NCBI RefSeq assembly: GCF_021049245.1 | Contig: NZ_CP088020.1 | Span: forward strand, 688,001-752,000 | Length of the DNA stretch: 64,000 nt | Source: Radiobacillus kanasensis | Lineage (GTDB): Bacteria > Bacillota > Bacilli > Bacillales > Amphibacillaceae | Reading direction: 5' to 3' | Shown: positions 8,000 to 17,277 of the stretch, in pieces | Layout: every line of letters begins with the position of its first letter | Position numbering within the stretch: position 1 is the first letter of the stretch | Position numbers and translations under genes: made by a program | Notes under the pieces: model-generated | Told to the model about the DNA's origin: nothing | Seen by the model: only the letters and a program-made list of their open reading frames with translations | Databases searched by the model: none

Positions 8000-8335
8000 G
8001 TGGAAAGAAGATATAGTGAACTAACCGTAGAAGAATTGCGTCAAGAGGTCGCAATGTTTAAAGAAAAAGCACAGAAAGCGGAACAGCTTGGTAATGTGAG
8101 CGAATATCAAATATTTCAACGCAAATTGCAAATGGCTTATGCGTACTTGTTAAACCCAGAAGAATTTAAAGCAGGGGAAACGTATGAATTAGAAGGAAGC
8201 CCCGGTCAGCACTTTTTAATTGATTACATAAATGGAGTGTTTGCATGGGGGAATCGCATAAATTTACTTGGACAAAAAGTGGAGAAAACAGAAGCGGTTC
8301 CGATTTCTCTTCTTGCAAAAAAAATCGAGAAATAA
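8000..8335 (+). CDS. yfhH: YfhH family (DUF1811) protein
   Basis: 111 aa. N-terminal coiled-coil-like helix (RYSELTVEELRQEVAMFKEKAQKAEQLGNVSEYQIF) followed by a small beta domain ending FLIDYINGVFAWGNRI. GTG at 8000 is chosen (GAGGTG upstream, and B. subtilis YfhH begins similarly MEKRY). Function unknown; conserved next to recX in Bacillus. Confidence 0.85.
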   Translation: MERRYSELTVEELRQEVAMFKEKAQKAEQLGNVSEYQIFQRKLQMAYAYLLNPEEFKAGETYELEGSPGQHFLIDYINGVFAWGNRINLLGQKVEKTEAVPISLLAKKIEK

Positions 8336-8362
8336 GGAAGGGGGAGGTCCCCCCTTCTTTAT
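8335..8362. terminator. Terminator between yfhH and the ypzG-like gene
   Basis: GAAGGGGG-aggt-CCCCCCTTC hairpin followed by TTTATCTC; serves yfhH, and read from the other strand also the end of the convergent small gene. Confidence 0.75.
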
Positions 8363-8517
8363 CTCTTGTATAGTGTGGTTGCTCTTCGTTCGAGGATAAT
8401 CTCACCTTGAGATTTTTGCGTTTCACTATTTACTTGTGCCGAAGCATGTTTTCGTTTTGCGCGTGGTGACTGAAATGGATCTTGATATAAGTTTTTAAAG
8501 AATGGTTTTTTACTCAT
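8359..8517 (-). CDS. YpzG family small protein
   Basis: 52 aa, MSKKPFFKNLYQDPFQSPRA at the start, then KRKHASAQVNSETQKSQGEI, resembling the YpzG family of small Bacillus proteins. Its ATG overlaps the sspK stop codon (ATGA), with GGGAGG inside the end of sspK, so the two are translationally coupled. Sporulation expression is inferred from the coupling to sspK. Confidence 0.75.
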   Translation of the reverse strand: MSKKPFFKNLYQDPFQSPRAKRKHASAQVNSETQKSQGEIILERRATTLYKR

Positions 8518-8675
8518 CCTTCAAACCTCCCAGAATTACGATGTGAAGACTGTTTCATACGCTGCTGCGGCTTCGTATTAATGGTACCATTCGCACGCAT
8601 CGGACTGAATTTTGCCCTCGCACGTGGCATGCCGTCCATATCCTTTAATGGGAAATCCTTCTTTTTGTTACGCAT
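8514..8675 (-). CDS. sspK: Small acid-soluble spore protein K
   Basis: 53 aa. The pattern MRNKKKDFP...PRARAKFSPMRANGTINTKPQQRM matches SspK, a minor spore-core protein made in the forespore. RBS GGAGGTG lies 8 nt upstream. First gene of a two-gene unit with the ypzG-like gene. Proves the organism is a spore-former. Confidence 0.85.
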   Translation of the reverse strand: MRNKKKDFPLKDMDGMPRARAKFSPMRANGTINTKPQQRMKQSSHRNSGRFEG

Positions 8676-8813
8676 TCGAAAACACCTCCATATGAAGTGG
8701 CATCAATGATGATGCTCTAATAGCATGTGTCAAATTTAGTTGTCTATGTAGGGAGAAAGCTGGCATGTCTTGGTATGGTGGAATTGCTTTGGATACGGCA
8801 CGATTATTGCGTT

Positions 8814-9016
8814 GAACGCCCGGTCCGCGAGCACCGGAAAAAAATCCAAACGCCGAAAAAAATTGCCTGAGCGCCGAAATATCTTATTGAACGCCGAAAT
8901 ATGAAAATAAACGCCGGAATCCGGTCCGTGAGCGCCGGAAAAAATCTAAACGCCGAAAAAATAGCCCGAGCGCCGAAACATAAAAATAAACGCCGGAATC
9001 CAGCCCGTGAACGCAA
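8814..9016. repeat. 20-bp-period CGCCG repeat array
   Basis: Eleven degenerate units with core RRCGCCGRAA. Core starts (CGCCG or variant) at 8817, 8832, 8851, 8872, 8892, 8912, 8933, 8951, 8971, 8991 and 9012, i.e. spacings of 15, 19, 21, 20, 20, 21, 18, 20, 20, 21. A higher-order repeat of about 101 bp is also visible (8822-8880 resembles 8923-8980). GC-rich cores alternate with A/T-rich linkers. It lies between the divergent sspK and yfhJ. Confidence 0.85.
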
Positions 9017-9075
9017 AAAATTTAATCGCCAATAAATCAAATACCTTACGCAAACTAGAAAGGAGCCCACAAACC

Positions 9076-9342
9076 ATGGATAAAATTTTCCAACGACTAG
9101 CCGACCAGCTCTACGCTAAAAATTCGCATGTCAACATCCAGGAAGCTCGGACAATTGTTGAGCTGCTTTGGGAGGACTTTGAGACAACACGAGCGAAGGC
9201 TGGCCGTGAATATGAGGGTAGTGAAACGACCGAAAAGATTGTTATGCGGTGGATTGAACAATATGGTCCGAACCTCCATGAAGTGGTTTTAAACAACCCG
9301 AAGTATGAAAAATACACGAAAAATAATAACCGATTGCATTAA
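9076..9342 (+). CDS. yfhJ: YfhJ family (WVELL-type) protein
   Basis: 88 aa, MDKIFQRLADQLYAKN then the signature ARTIVELLWEDFETTRAKAG and ERIV-like helix ending in NNPKYEKYTKNN. ATG at 9076 with AAAGGAG upstream. Function unknown; located beside sspK in Bacillus. Followed by a strong shared terminator. Confidence 0.85.
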   Translation: MDKIFQRLADQLYAKNSHVNIQEARTIVELLWEDFETTRAKAGREYEGSETTEKIVMRWIEQYGPNLHEVVLNNPKYEKYTKNNNRLH

Positions 9343-9378
9343 AAAAAGGTGAACCAATCCTATAAGCCACCGCCATTA

Positions 9379-9418
9379 CAATAGAAAAATGGCTGACAAC
9401 TGCCAGCCATTTTTCTAT
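9379..9418. terminator. Bidirectional terminator yfhJ / yfhP
   Basis: AATAGAAAAATGGCTG pairs perfectly with CAGCCATTTTTCTATT around acaactgc. Confidence 0.9.
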
Positions 9419-10389
9419 TCAATAACTAGTTTACTTTGGAGTTTTTGCTCTGAAAAAATCCATCCAGTATAGGAACTGAGAATTCGTAAGTCATCATCGA
9501 TTTTAACGACAGCTACAAAAGGATAATGTCCTTTCGTTCGGTATCGTAAATCGATAAAGCGGACTTCCGAATAATCGTCGTAATAATTAATTTCCCATCT
9601 ATAGACAGGGGAGAAAGATAAAAATGCTGAAATGTTTTTATCTTTTTTCGCTTTTTTCACCAACGGATTTTGCGGTAACGGTTTGCGTGAGTATTCATCG
9701 ACAATTTCAAGCTTTCCATTATTATAGCGACCAACATAATAATAATCATCTGTTGTAATAGCTAATCGCCATCTATTCTGTTTCATGGTCGGGGACGTTT
9801 GAACTTCGTGAACGTCTGGAAATTGCTTTTTAACGGCATGGACAATCTCTTGCTTATCCATATACCGTTTCAAATAATAGAGCACGAGGATAGAATATAT
9901 AATGATCCATGTGAACCCAGGATCTGCTCCAAAAACCCAAGCCAGAATACCAATGACATGCATAGTAAAAATAGTTGGATCGAACGTATTGATAAACCCA
10001 TATGCCACCCACCGATTCGAAAATGGTCGGAAGGCTTGGGTACCGTATGCATTAAATATATCGACGAAAACGTGAAGAATCACCGCGGAAAAAGTCCACA
10101 GCCATAAGTGGAGAAAGTCTACACCTGGTGCGAACGCATATATAAGGGAAGAAATCGCAATGCCCCAGAACAATACAGCTGGTACGGAGTGCGTGATTCC
10201 TCGATGGTGTCGTAAATAGACAGCATTACTTCTTAGTTTTAGAATAGTATCGAAATCTGGTGCGTGGGAGCCTGCGATGGTTCCAACCATGATTGCGTTA
10301 AACAAGGTTGGATCTGATTGTACAGCAGGGTCTAGGGTTGCCAAGCCGCCTAGAGCGACTCCCATCACGATGTGAGTCCCTGTATCCAT
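9415..10389 (-). CDS. yfhP: Membrane-bound metal-dependent hydrolase (YdjM/DUF457 family)
   Basis: 324 aa. The N-terminal DUF457 domain has MDTGTHIVMGVALGG, GSHAPDFDT (metal-binding H/D), RHHRGITHS and about four membrane helices to residue 170; a soluble C-terminal domain follows. The start at 10389 follows AAGGAGG. In B. subtilis yfhP neighbours mutY; here they are divergent, 63 bp apart. Substrate unknown. Confidence 0.85.
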   Translation of the reverse strand: MDTGTHIVMGVALGGLATLDPAVQSDPTLFNAIMVGTIAGSHAPDFDTILKLRSNAVYLRHHRGITHSVPAVLFWGIAISSLIYAFAPGVDFLHLWLWTFSAVILHVFVDIFNAYGTQAFRPFSNRWVAYGFINTFDPTIFTMHVIGILAWVFGADPGFTWIIIYSILVLYYLKRYMDKQEIVHAVKKQFPDVHEVQTSPTMKQNRWRLAITTDDYYYVGRYNNGKLEIVDEYSRKPLPQNPLVKKAKKDKNISAFLSFSPVYRWEINYYDDYSEVRFIDLRYRTKGHYPFVAVVKIDDDLRILSSYTGWIFSEQKLQSKLVIE

Positions 10390-10452
10390 AAAGGTCCTCC
10401 TTGTAATGAATTGTTTCATAATAAAACTATTGTATCATGAAGGATGAAGCAC

Positions 10453-11547
10453 ATGACAACGAATCAAATTGACCAATACCTTGAAAAAGTTGATATACCC
10501 ACATTTAGAGATGAGCTCATCTCATGGTTTGAATCGGAAATGCGCGATTTACCATGGCGTAAGAATCAAGATCCTTACAAGGTTTGGGTTTCCGAAATCA
10601 TGCTCCAACAAACAAAAGTAGATACGGTTATCCCGTATTTTAATCGATTTATTGATCAGTTTCCGACCGTACATGATTTAGCAGAAGCGGAAGAACAGCA
10701 AGTCTTAAAAGCATGGGAAGGTCTAGGGTACTATTCCCGTGCACGCAACCTGCAAAACGCCGTTCGTGAAGTCGTCACCAGCTATGAAGGAAAAGTGCCG
10801 GATGATGTTGAGCAACTTTCTTCCCTAAAAGGGGTTGGACCTTACACACAGGGTGCTATTTTAAGTATCGCGTATGGTCAACCAGAGCCCGCAGTAGATG
10901 GGAACGTGATGCGTGTTCTTTCTCGGATTTTACTTATAGATGAAGACATCGCTAAGCCAAAAACGAGAAAAATCTTTGAAGCCCTTATAAGAGAGTTAAT
11001 TGACCCAACCAATCCATCCTATTTTAATCAAGGTCTTATGGAACTAGGTGCATTAGTATGTACACCAAAGTCCCCCTCTTGTTTACTATGTCCTGTGCAA
11101 GAGCATTGTGAAGCTTATAAACACGGGAGACAAGCAGAGCTTCCGATTAAAATCACGAAAAAGAAGAAGACCATGAAACGATATTGGACGCTTGTCATCG
11201 AAAATGCAGAAGGGCATGTGCTCATTGAAAAACGCCCTGATTCAGGTTTGTTAGCTAACCTTTGGCAATTCCCAATGATGGATCTGTCGGAAATCGATCG
11301 TGAGTTTACTAAGCAATGGGTAAATCAAGCTTACGGATTGTCTATCTCGATAGGAGACAAGCTTACCAACATCACGCATGTCTTCTCCCATTTAACTTGG
11401 GAGCTAGAAGCAGTGAGCTGTAAAACAGTCGAAAAACTTCCAGTAGAAACGGATCATCTACGCTTTGTGTCTAAAGAAGAAATAGATGAATATCCTTTCC
11501 CGGTTTCTCATCAGAAGGTGCGACAAATCATTATCGACGAAAAGTAA
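10453..11547 (+). CDS. mutY: A/G-specific adenine DNA glycosylase
   Basis: 364 aa. Removes adenine mispaired with 8-oxoguanine. HhH-GPD domain with catalytic Glu in SEIMLQQTKV, helix-hairpin-helix LKGVGPYTQGAI, and catalytic Asp in AVDGNVMRV. The [4Fe-4S] cluster Cys pattern is CTPKSPSCLLCPVQEHC (C-X6-C-X2-C-X5-C). C-terminal NUDIX-like domain (about 230-360) reads 8-oxoG. An ATG at 10444 is possible, but 10453 is better spaced from GAAGG. Confidence 0.95.
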   Translation: MTTNQIDQYLEKVDIPTFRDELISWFESEMRDLPWRKNQDPYKVWVSEIMLQQTKVDTVIPYFNRFIDQFPTVHDLAEAEEQQVLKAWEGLGYYSRARNLQNAVREVVTSYEGKVPDDVEQLSSLKGVGPYTQGAILSIAYGQPEPAVDGNVMRVLSRILLIDEDIAKPKTRKIFEALIRELIDPTNPSYFNQGLMELGALVCTPKSPSCLLCPVQEHCEAYKHGRQAELPIKITKKKKTMKRYWTLVIENAEGHVLIEKRPDSGLLANLWQFPMMDLSEIDREFTKQWVNQAYGLSISIGDKLTNITHVFSHLTWELEAVSCKTVEKLPVETDHLRFVSKEEIDEYPFPVSHQKVRQIIIDEK

Positions 11548-11697
11548 TCAATGTTGTTATTTTTGCCCGTCTATCTTATATGTATACGATAATTCTTGTT
11601 CAAAAAGGGCTGTAGAAATGGAAAAAAATTCTCCGCGTTATTTTTGGATATCTCATTTGGTTTTGGGACAAATTAAAGGACGCGGAGGTGATATGAG

Positions 11698-11859
11698 ATG
11701 GCAAAGAAAAAGAAAACACAAGCTGGTACTGACGTACAAGAAGTACAACGCCAAAACCAAGCGGCTGCTCAAGGCCAACAGTTTGGTACAGAGTTTGCTT
11801 CTGAGACTGATGCTCAATCTGTAAAACAGAAAAACAAAAAGTCTCAACAAAAGAAGTAA
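11698..11859 (+). CDS. sspE: Gamma-type small acid-soluble spore protein
   Basis: 53 aa: MAKKKKTQAGTDVQEVQRQN, then QFGTEFASETDAQSVKQKN. Gamma-type SASPs are forespore amino-acid stores degraded at germination, cut by the Gpr protease at a motif of the type seen in TEFASE. Only one repeat unit is present, whereas B. subtilis SspE (84 aa) has two. RBS GGAGGTGAT. Position between mutY and ygaC matches Bacillus. Confidence 0.9.
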   Translation: MAKKKKTQAGTDVQEVQRQNQAAAQGQQFGTEFASETDAQSVKQKNKKSQQKK

Positions 11860-11887
11860 CTCACTCATTTAATCCAACCCGATAATG

Positions 11888-11935
11888 AAAAAGAAGCTCT
11901 CCAATTACGTGGGGAGCTTCTTTTTGTTTTTTTGT
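11888..11935 (+). terminator. Terminator of sspE
   Basis: AAAAAGAAGCTC.CC / GGGGAGCTTCTTTTT stem with long T-run. Confidence 0.9.
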
Positions 11936-12107
11936 ACATATGTAGCGTTCGGGTGAATAGGGCCATGCCCAGCAACGTGAGCTTCACCCCGTGCGCTGCT
12001 CAACGCTTCTATACCCACAGCCTTTCATTTCCATTTACCCATTATTATCGTTATAATATTCTATAGATAACGTATAAAATCTTAACATTAAAAGAAAGGA
12101 AGATAGG

Positions 12108-12635
12108 ATGGCTGGCCCAGCTCCAGGTTCTTTAATTCAAATACACAGCTATAAACACGATGGTCAGCTCCACCGGGTTTGGGATAATAGCTTAGTCCTT
12201 AAAGCAAATCGCAATGTCCTTATTGGTGCGAACGACAAGGCTTTGGTGACCGAAAGTGATGGACGAACTTGGGTAACGAGAGAGCCTGCTATTTGCTATT
12301 TTCATTCTAGATTATGGTTTAATATCATAGGAATGCTTCGCACGGACGGAATTTACTATTATTGCAATATTAGCTCACCATTTGTCTACGATGATGAAGC
12401 ACTCAAATACATTGATTACGATCTGGATATAAAGGTTTTCCCAGATATGACTTTTACTCTACTAGATGAAGATGAGTACGAACTCCATAAAGCTCAGATG
12501 AACTATCCAGAGGTTTTAGACCGTATATTGAAAAATAATGTAGAGTATCTCATTAGGTGGATACGTCAACGCAAGGGTCCTTTTTCTCCCGAGTTCATCG
12601 ACTCGTGGTATGAATTGTACTTAACCTATCGATAA
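12108..12635 (+). CDS. ygaC: DUF402 nucleoside tri-/diphosphate phosphatase (YgaC)
   Basis: 175 aa, family of the Staphylococcus aureus Ntdp phosphatase. The DUF402 core has [39 protein letters not shown] and the metal-binding [11 protein letters not shown] then LLDEDEYE. About the usual length. Precedes ygaD as in B. subtilis. Confidence 0.9.
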   Translation: MAGPAPGSLIQIHSYKHDGQLHRVWDNSLVLKANRNVLIGANDKALVTESDGRTWVTREPAICYFHSRLWFNIIGMLRTDGIYYYCNISSPFVYDDEALKYIDYDLDIKVFPDMTFTLLDEDEYELHKAQMNYPEVLDRILKNNVEYLIRWIRQRKGPFSPEFIDSWYELYLTYR

Positions 12636-12657
12636 AAGCATAAAGAAACTAGTTTTT

Positions 12658-12692
12658 CCTTGTCCCGTATCGGTGACAAGGTTTTATACTTT
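12658..12692 (+). terminator. Hairpin after ygaC
   Basis: CCTTGTC / GACAAGG stem followed by TTTTATACTTT. May only partly stop transcription, since ygaD begins 25 nt later. Confidence 0.5.
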
Positions 12693-12716
12693 CTACAACA
12701 GGATGGGGTGGCAGAA

Positions 12717-14468
12717 GTGGAAAGCATGAAACGGTACATGCAATTTGTAAAACCGTATAAATGGAAAATTCTCATTACAGTATTAATCGGTATTGTGAAA
12801 TTCGGAATCCCGCTCTTAATGCCGCTAATCGTAAAATATGTGATTGATAATATTATCGGAGCCAATGATCTAACGGCCGATGAAAAGCTATCACATCTCT
12901 TTTGGATGATGGGCGGGGCGTTTGTCATCTTTTTAGTGCTTCGACCACCGGTTGAGTACTACCGTCAATACTTAGCGCAATGGACGGGGAATAAAATTTT
13001 ATTTGATATTCGTGATAAGCTGTTTGATCATATCCAACGATTGAGCTTGCGCTATTACTCGCAAACCAAAACGGGAGAAATAATCTCACGAGTAATTAAT
13101 GATGTGGAGCAGACGAAAAACTTTGTTATGACAGGGCTCATGAATATTTGGCTTGATATGGTGACTATTGTGATCGCACTCATTATTATGGCGACCATGA
13201 ATGTTTGGCTAACATTGGTTGCTATCGTATTATTCCCGTTCTACGGGTTATCGGTGAAAATCTTTTACGGACGCCTAAGAGAGCTTACACGCCAACGTTC
13301 GCAAGCTTTAGCAGAAGTGCAGGGGCATCTGCATGAACGCGTTCAAGGAATTCCTGTGACGAGAAGCTTCGCGTTAGAGGATTATGAGCAAGAGCAATTT
13401 AATAATCAAAATACGAACTTTTTAACGAAAGCAATTAAACATACAGAATGGAATGCGAGAACCTTTGCAGTGATGAATACGATTACCGATTTAGCCCCAC
13501 TTCTCGTCGTAGGGTTCGCTGGTTACTTTGCGGTAACAGGTGATATTACAATCGGAACTATTGCGGCTTTTGTTGGGTACATGGATCGGGTATACAGCCC
13601 GTTAAGAAGGTTGATTAGCTCTTCTACAGTCCTAACACAATCGATTGCTTCGATGGATCGTGTTTTCGAATTTATTGATGAAGAATATGATATTGTCGAT
13701 GAAGAAGGATCGCCGAAATTGGAACGAGTGAAAGGACATGTGTCCCTTGAAAATATATCGTTCCGTTATGACGATGACGAGGAGCTTGTACTCCAAAATG
13801 TTTCGTTGGATGTAAAGCAGGGGGAAACCATAGCCTTTGTCGGAATGAGTGGTGGCGGAAAATCAACACTAATCAGTCTTATCCCAAGATTTTATGATGT
13901 GACGGACGGGCGCATTTTGATTGATGACCAGGACATTCGCAGTGTGCAAGCAAGGTCCCTAAGAGATCAGATTGGAATGGTTTTACAGGACAACATTCTA
14001 TTTAGTGAATCGATTGCGATGAACATTCGGATGGGGAAACCGGATGCGACAGATGAAGAAGTTATCGAAGCAGCAAAAGCGGCGAATGCACATGAGTTCG
14101 TCTCCAACCTCCCACAAGGCTATGACACGTTAGTTGGGGAGCGTGGAGTCAAGCTATCTGGCGGGCAAAAACAACGAATTGCCATTGCTCGTGTGTTTTT
14201 AAAAAATCCTCCGTTACTTATTTTAGATGAAGCGACTTCAGCCTTGGATTTAGAGAGTGAACACTTAATTCAGGAAGCGTTAGAAAAACTAGCCTCAGAC
14301 CGAACAACGTTTATTGTGGCACATAGACTGGCGACCATTACACATGCGGATCGCATCGTTTTGATTGAAAACGGAAAAATAAGCGAGGTCGGTTCTCATT
14401 CGGAGTTAATGAAAAGAAAAGGTGGCTATTATAATCTCTATCAAGTACAACAGCTTGATGAGGACTAG
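12717..14468 (+). CDS. ygaD: ABC exporter, fused permease-ATPase (YgaD)
   Basis: 583 aa. Six-helix ABC transmembrane domain type 1 (about 15-310) and a nucleotide-binding domain with Walker [10 protein letters not shown], signature LSGGQKQR, Walker [13 protein letters not shown] and H-loop VAHRL. MsbA/LmrA-like homodimeric half-exporter; substrate unknown. GTG at 12717 fits the B. subtilis YgaD start (KRY motif) and GGGGTGG upstream; ATG three codons later is an alternative. Confidence 0.88.
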   Translation: MESMKRYMQFVKPYKWKILITVLIGIVKFGIPLLMPLIVKYVIDNIIGANDLTADEKLSHLFWMMGGAFVIFLVLRPPVEYYRQYLAQWTGNKILFDIRDKLFDHIQRLSLRYYSQTKTGEIISRVINDVEQTKNFVMTGLMNIWLDMVTIVIALIIMATMNVWLTLVAIVLFPFYGLSVKIFYGRLRELTRQRSQALAEVQGHLHERVQGIPVTRSFALEDYEQEQFNNQNTNFLTKAIKHTEWNARTFAVMNTITDLAPLLVVGFAGYFAVTGDITIGTIAAFVGYMDRVYSPLRRLISSSTVLTQSIASMDRVFEFIDEEYDIVDEEGSPKLERVKGHVSLENISFRYDDDEELVLQNVSLDVKQGETIAFVGMSGGGKSTLISLIPRFYDVTDGRILIDDQDIRSVQARSLRDQIGMVLQDNILFSESIAMNIRMGKPDATDEEVIEAAKAANAHEFVSNLPQGYDTLVGERGVKLSGGQKQRIAIARVFLKNPPLLILDEATSALDLESEHLIQEALEKLASDRTTFIVAHRLATITHADRIVLIENGKISEVGSHSELMKRKGGYYNLYQVQQLDED

Positions 14469-14497
14469 GGAAATCCAACCAGGATTTCCCTTTTTCG
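14467..14497 (+). terminator. Terminator of ygaD
   Basis: GGGAAATCC-aacca-GGATTTCCC followed by TTTTTCG. Confidence 0.88.
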
Positions 14498-14524
14498 TTA
14501 TAATAGAGAAAAAGGAGTGGGACG

Positions 14525-14923
14525 ATGGACTTTAAAAACTGGCTAGTAGACTACAAGAATGCATGGAAAACCTGTGACTTAGATAAGATGAAGCAATACA
14601 TATCCAAGGGTTATCAAGCAAGAGAGGTTCGTAGTGGCGAAATTATGGATTTTGGCTATGAAGAATCAATAAACGGTTGGGAACAAGGATTCCAGTTTGT
14701 AAAACAATCGAAGGGAGAATGGGAGTTAAAGGAGCTCGCACATTATCCTTTGCATGATCGGGAGGAAATGGTAGTTATGATCGCCACGATTCGAGTGAAT
14801 GGAGAGCGGTTGAATTCAGGAAACCTGTTTTTTGAAACCTTTGCGTATAAGGAAGGGAAATGGCAGTTAGTACGAAGCTATATTGAAGCGGGGTTATCCT
14901 CAGATAAGATGGATGAATATTAA
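14525..14923 (+). CDS. NTF2/SnoaL-like fold protein
   Basis: 132 aa. The layout (long N-terminal helix with WLVDYKNAWKTCDLDKMKQYISKGYQ, central WEQGFQFVKQ, then strands MVVMIATIRVNGERLNSGNLFFETFAYKEGKWQLVRSY cut into beta-hairpins) suggests the SnoaL/DUF4440 cone fold. RBS AAGGAG upstream. No catalytic residues can be assigned. Confidence 0.7.
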   Translation: MDFKNWLVDYKNAWKTCDLDKMKQYISKGYQAREVRSGEIMDFGYEESINGWEQGFQFVKQSKGEWELKELAHYPLHDREEMVVMIATIRVNGERLNSGNLFFETFAYKEGKWQLVRSYIEAGLSSDKMDEY

Positions 14924-15295
14924 GAATTAAATCTCTAACAGGTGGATACAATGGTGGGCTAGGGGCATGGGGACATCCTTTTATATCTCAGTTTGTGACT
15001 ATGGATCAATTAAAGAACCAATGTGAATATTTGGAGAGAATGCTCATTTTGTTTTCTAGCACCATACCAAGAACAATTGCCCCTCAGAGCCTGATTTGTA
15101 GTGAATGGGCCGATCAAAATGGTTGATATTATTTGAAAAAATTAATCTCATTGCACCCAATAGCCCTTCAATGTCACAAAACTTCTCCCTAGTGGTTGTA
15201 CAATATAGATATCAAAAAAAATCCTTAAACCATATAAGGCCACAGGGGTAAATCATGATATTTATATATGATAACTATTTTATGGAGGGGACTGT
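14924..15295. other. Gene-poor stretch, possible degraded sequence
   Basis: No supported gene. A 40-codon frame from ATG 15001 lacks a ribosome binding site and resembles nothing I know. Confidence 0.4.
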
Positions 15296-15607
15296 ATGAT
15301 TGAAATAAAACAAGGGCTTATAGAAAACCTAGAGAACTTATACAGGGAGGCATACAAGAGGAAATCACCTCCCTTTAGTGGATATGATTTAGACTCCTTA
15401 GATGTACTGATTGGCATGGCCTATAGAATAAGGTTGTTTACAAATCAATTAGAGGGAGACCACTTAGTAGATGTGGTAACTCTTATGGAACTGAAGAAAC
15501 TTCTCAAGGAACTAAAAACAGAAATGATGAAAGAAGATAACTTTCCTATTCATCACTTATACCATCCAATAGAAGAATATGTAGACTTACTTGACAGGTT
15601 GATATGA
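15296..15607 (+). CDS. Hypothetical helical protein, 103 aa
   Basis: Strong RBS (GGAGGGG, 5 nt) before ATG. Mostly helical and acidic, with LDSLDVLIGMAYRIRLFTNQLEGDHLVDVVTLMELKKLLKELK. No membrane segment, no recognised domain. Isolated, between two gene-poor stretches. Confidence 0.6.
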   Translation: MIEIKQGLIENLENLYREAYKRKSPPFSGYDLDSLDVLIGMAYRIRLFTNQLEGDHLVDVVTLMELKKLLKELKTEMMKEDNFPIHHLYHPIEEYVDLLDRLI

Positions 15608-16089
15608 CCTGTCTGTTTTATGGACATTTTTAGAAAGGAGTATTCCAACACCAAAGCTTAGATCAATACAAGTCTTACTTTTAATAAAGTCTATATCCCT
15701 TAATTAACAAGGAAGAAAATTACCAAGTATATTATGGAAATCAGGTGGTGGGAAAAGTAGGTTTCATGCAACCAAGTTGGTCGTGGGAGTAATCAAAAAA
15801 ATAAACCTAGTACTTATTATAAAACAACCTTTTGAATCCATTGGGGACTCTATTCATTATGAACCAAACATAGTTCTAGAGAGCATGAACCTTTTTGGGG
15901 TAGTACTGGTATGTATCCAGTCTTCCCAATGGCTTTTAAGCTGATGATGAGTGAAAAGTCCTTCCCATTAGTAGGATAGATGTCTAAAGCCCATTCTGTA
16001 TCCATATATTAAATTATAATAAAAAAATATTGATAAACGATAAAACGGGAGTTAAAATAAGTCTAACCAACTTTAGAGTGAGGTGCTTT
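15608..16089. other. Gene-poor stretch
   Basis: One open frame of about 80 codons (about 15704-15943) has no start codon or RBS and includes GGGKS by chance or as a relic. I see no gene here. Confidence 0.4.
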
Positions 16090-16567
16090 ATGAAGGAATA
16101 TAAGCTTTTAGTATTAAATAATTGTCATCACCGTAATGGGTGTTTCGGTTCTCGGATTTTGCCTATTTGTACTACCAGACTTAGCAAGGGATGCGGCCAT
16201 TCAGAATCCTGAGTATGCTTATTTGAGATATCCTGTTGTTTATGGATTATGGACTCCTTTGATTCCTTTTTTAATTGCGCTCTATCAGGCCTTTAAACTA
16301 CTGATGTATATAGAAAGGAATAGTGCATTTTCCCATGCATCTGTAATCTCATTAAAGTATATAAGAAACTGTGCTGTTGCGATCATTGGAATTTTTATCA
16401 TTGGGGACGTCTTTCTTATTACTCAAAATGCTCTACACCCGGGTATAGGACTCTTATGTCTCGCTATCATGGGGGCATCTTTGGTGATAGCCGTATTTGC
16501 TGCTGTACTGAAGAAACTCTTACTAAATGCATTGAAAATAAAAGCAGAGAATGATCTAACTGTTTGA
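16090..16567 (+). pseudogene. DUF2975 membrane protein, frameshifted
   Basis: The C-terminal 143 codons (from 16136) are a clear DUF2975 protein: LRYPVVYGLWTPLIPFLIALYQ split by helices, YIERNSAFSHASV, and the terminal KAENDLTV. The true start is ATG 16090 (GAGGTG upstream; MKEYKLLVL) in another frame. One base is missing near 16120: an extra A in TTAAATAATTGTC would join the parts. DUF2975 genes usually pair with a small XRE regulator, and the broken regulator follows. Confidence 0.75.
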
Positions 16568-16573
16568 GGTGAT

Positions 16574-16794
16574 ATGGTGGCCATTTTTAAGTTAGCAAAA
16601 GAAAAATGAGTGTCACAGAGCTAACCGAGAAAGTTGGAATTACCATGGCAAACCTCTCCATTTTAAAAAATGGGAAGGCAAAAGCAATTTGATTTTCTAC
16701 ATTGGAGGCAATATGCAAGGCACTGGATTGTCAGCCAGGGGATAATTTGGAGTATAGAAGCGGGGTCGGAAAGGGAGAATTCATCAAAAGATAA
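16574..16794 (+). pseudogene. XRE-family regulator remnant (YozG-like partner of DUF2975)
   Basis: In the third frame one reads KMSVTELTEKVGITMANLSI, LKNGKAKAI, [TGA], FSTLEAICKALDCQPGD, the helix-turn-helix of the small Cro/C1 proteins paired with DUF2975. A nonsense TGA at 16690-16692 (from CGA) follows KAI, and the N-terminus has a frame break and deletion (AIFKLAKEK then stop). Both partners are dead or damaged, supporting real decay of the module. Confidence 0.75.
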
Positions 16795-16895
16795 AGCAGT
16801 TTTTTTGTTAGGAAAATATTAAGATTTTATAATCGTCTACGTGTAAGAAGTTAAATAAGATTACTATTGGTACTTTATTAAGACTCCTTAACTAC

Positions 16896-16936
16896 TCAAA
16901 GTCACAGTGAATGTATTACTGTGACTTTGAATCCTT
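16896..16936 (-). terminator. Terminator of small membrane gene
   Basis: CAAAGTCACAG / CTGTGACTTTG, 11-bp perfect stem overlapping the stop of the minus-strand gene. Confidence 0.65.
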
Positions 16937-17095
16937 TTTATTTTTACCAGCAAAGTATGCTGAGCATAGAAGAAAGATTACCCCTAAGCCAAATCCAATT
17001 AGCATGGAATACTCAAAAAGATTTTTTAATGCTAATCCACCCGCGATGGATGCAACAAATAACATTATAAACATTACTGTATAGTTCTTTTTCAT
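16916..17095 (-). CDS. Small two-helix membrane protein, 59 aa
   Basis: MKKNYTVMFIMLFVASIAGG then a second hydrophobic helix (YSMLIGFGLGVIFLLCSAYF) and a basic tail GKNKKDSKSQ. RBS GGGAGG about 11 nt upstream of ATG. Family not recognised. Faces left, unlike its neighbours. Confidence 0.6.
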   Translation of the reverse strand: MKKNYTVMFIMLFVASIAGGLALKNLFEYSMLIGFGLGVIFLLCSAYFAGKNKKDSKSQ

Positions 17096-17277
17096 AAAAT
17101 CTTACAACCTCCCTATGGTTATTATACTATCAGATGTTTTTATAATTTTCCTGTCTAACAATAAACTATGCAAGAGTAACCTTTTGTTTATCTTCTCTTT
17201 CCGTCATAAACGTGTATGCTATTGGTTATACTATCCTCGCAATTTTGTATCAATTCGTGATCAGAATAGGTGATGGA

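Noticed and set aside
8814..9016. CRISPR array
   Set aside because: Period of 20 bp with short degenerate cores and no constant spacers of 30-40 bp; no cas genes.
15001..15123. 40-codon frame from ATG 15001
   Set aside because: No ribosome binding site, no homology I recognise, and the flanking sequence looks like relic DNA.
15704..15943. 80-codon open frame with a GGGKS stretch
   Set aside because: No start codon or RBS in the first part; GGGKS alone is not a Walker motif in context.
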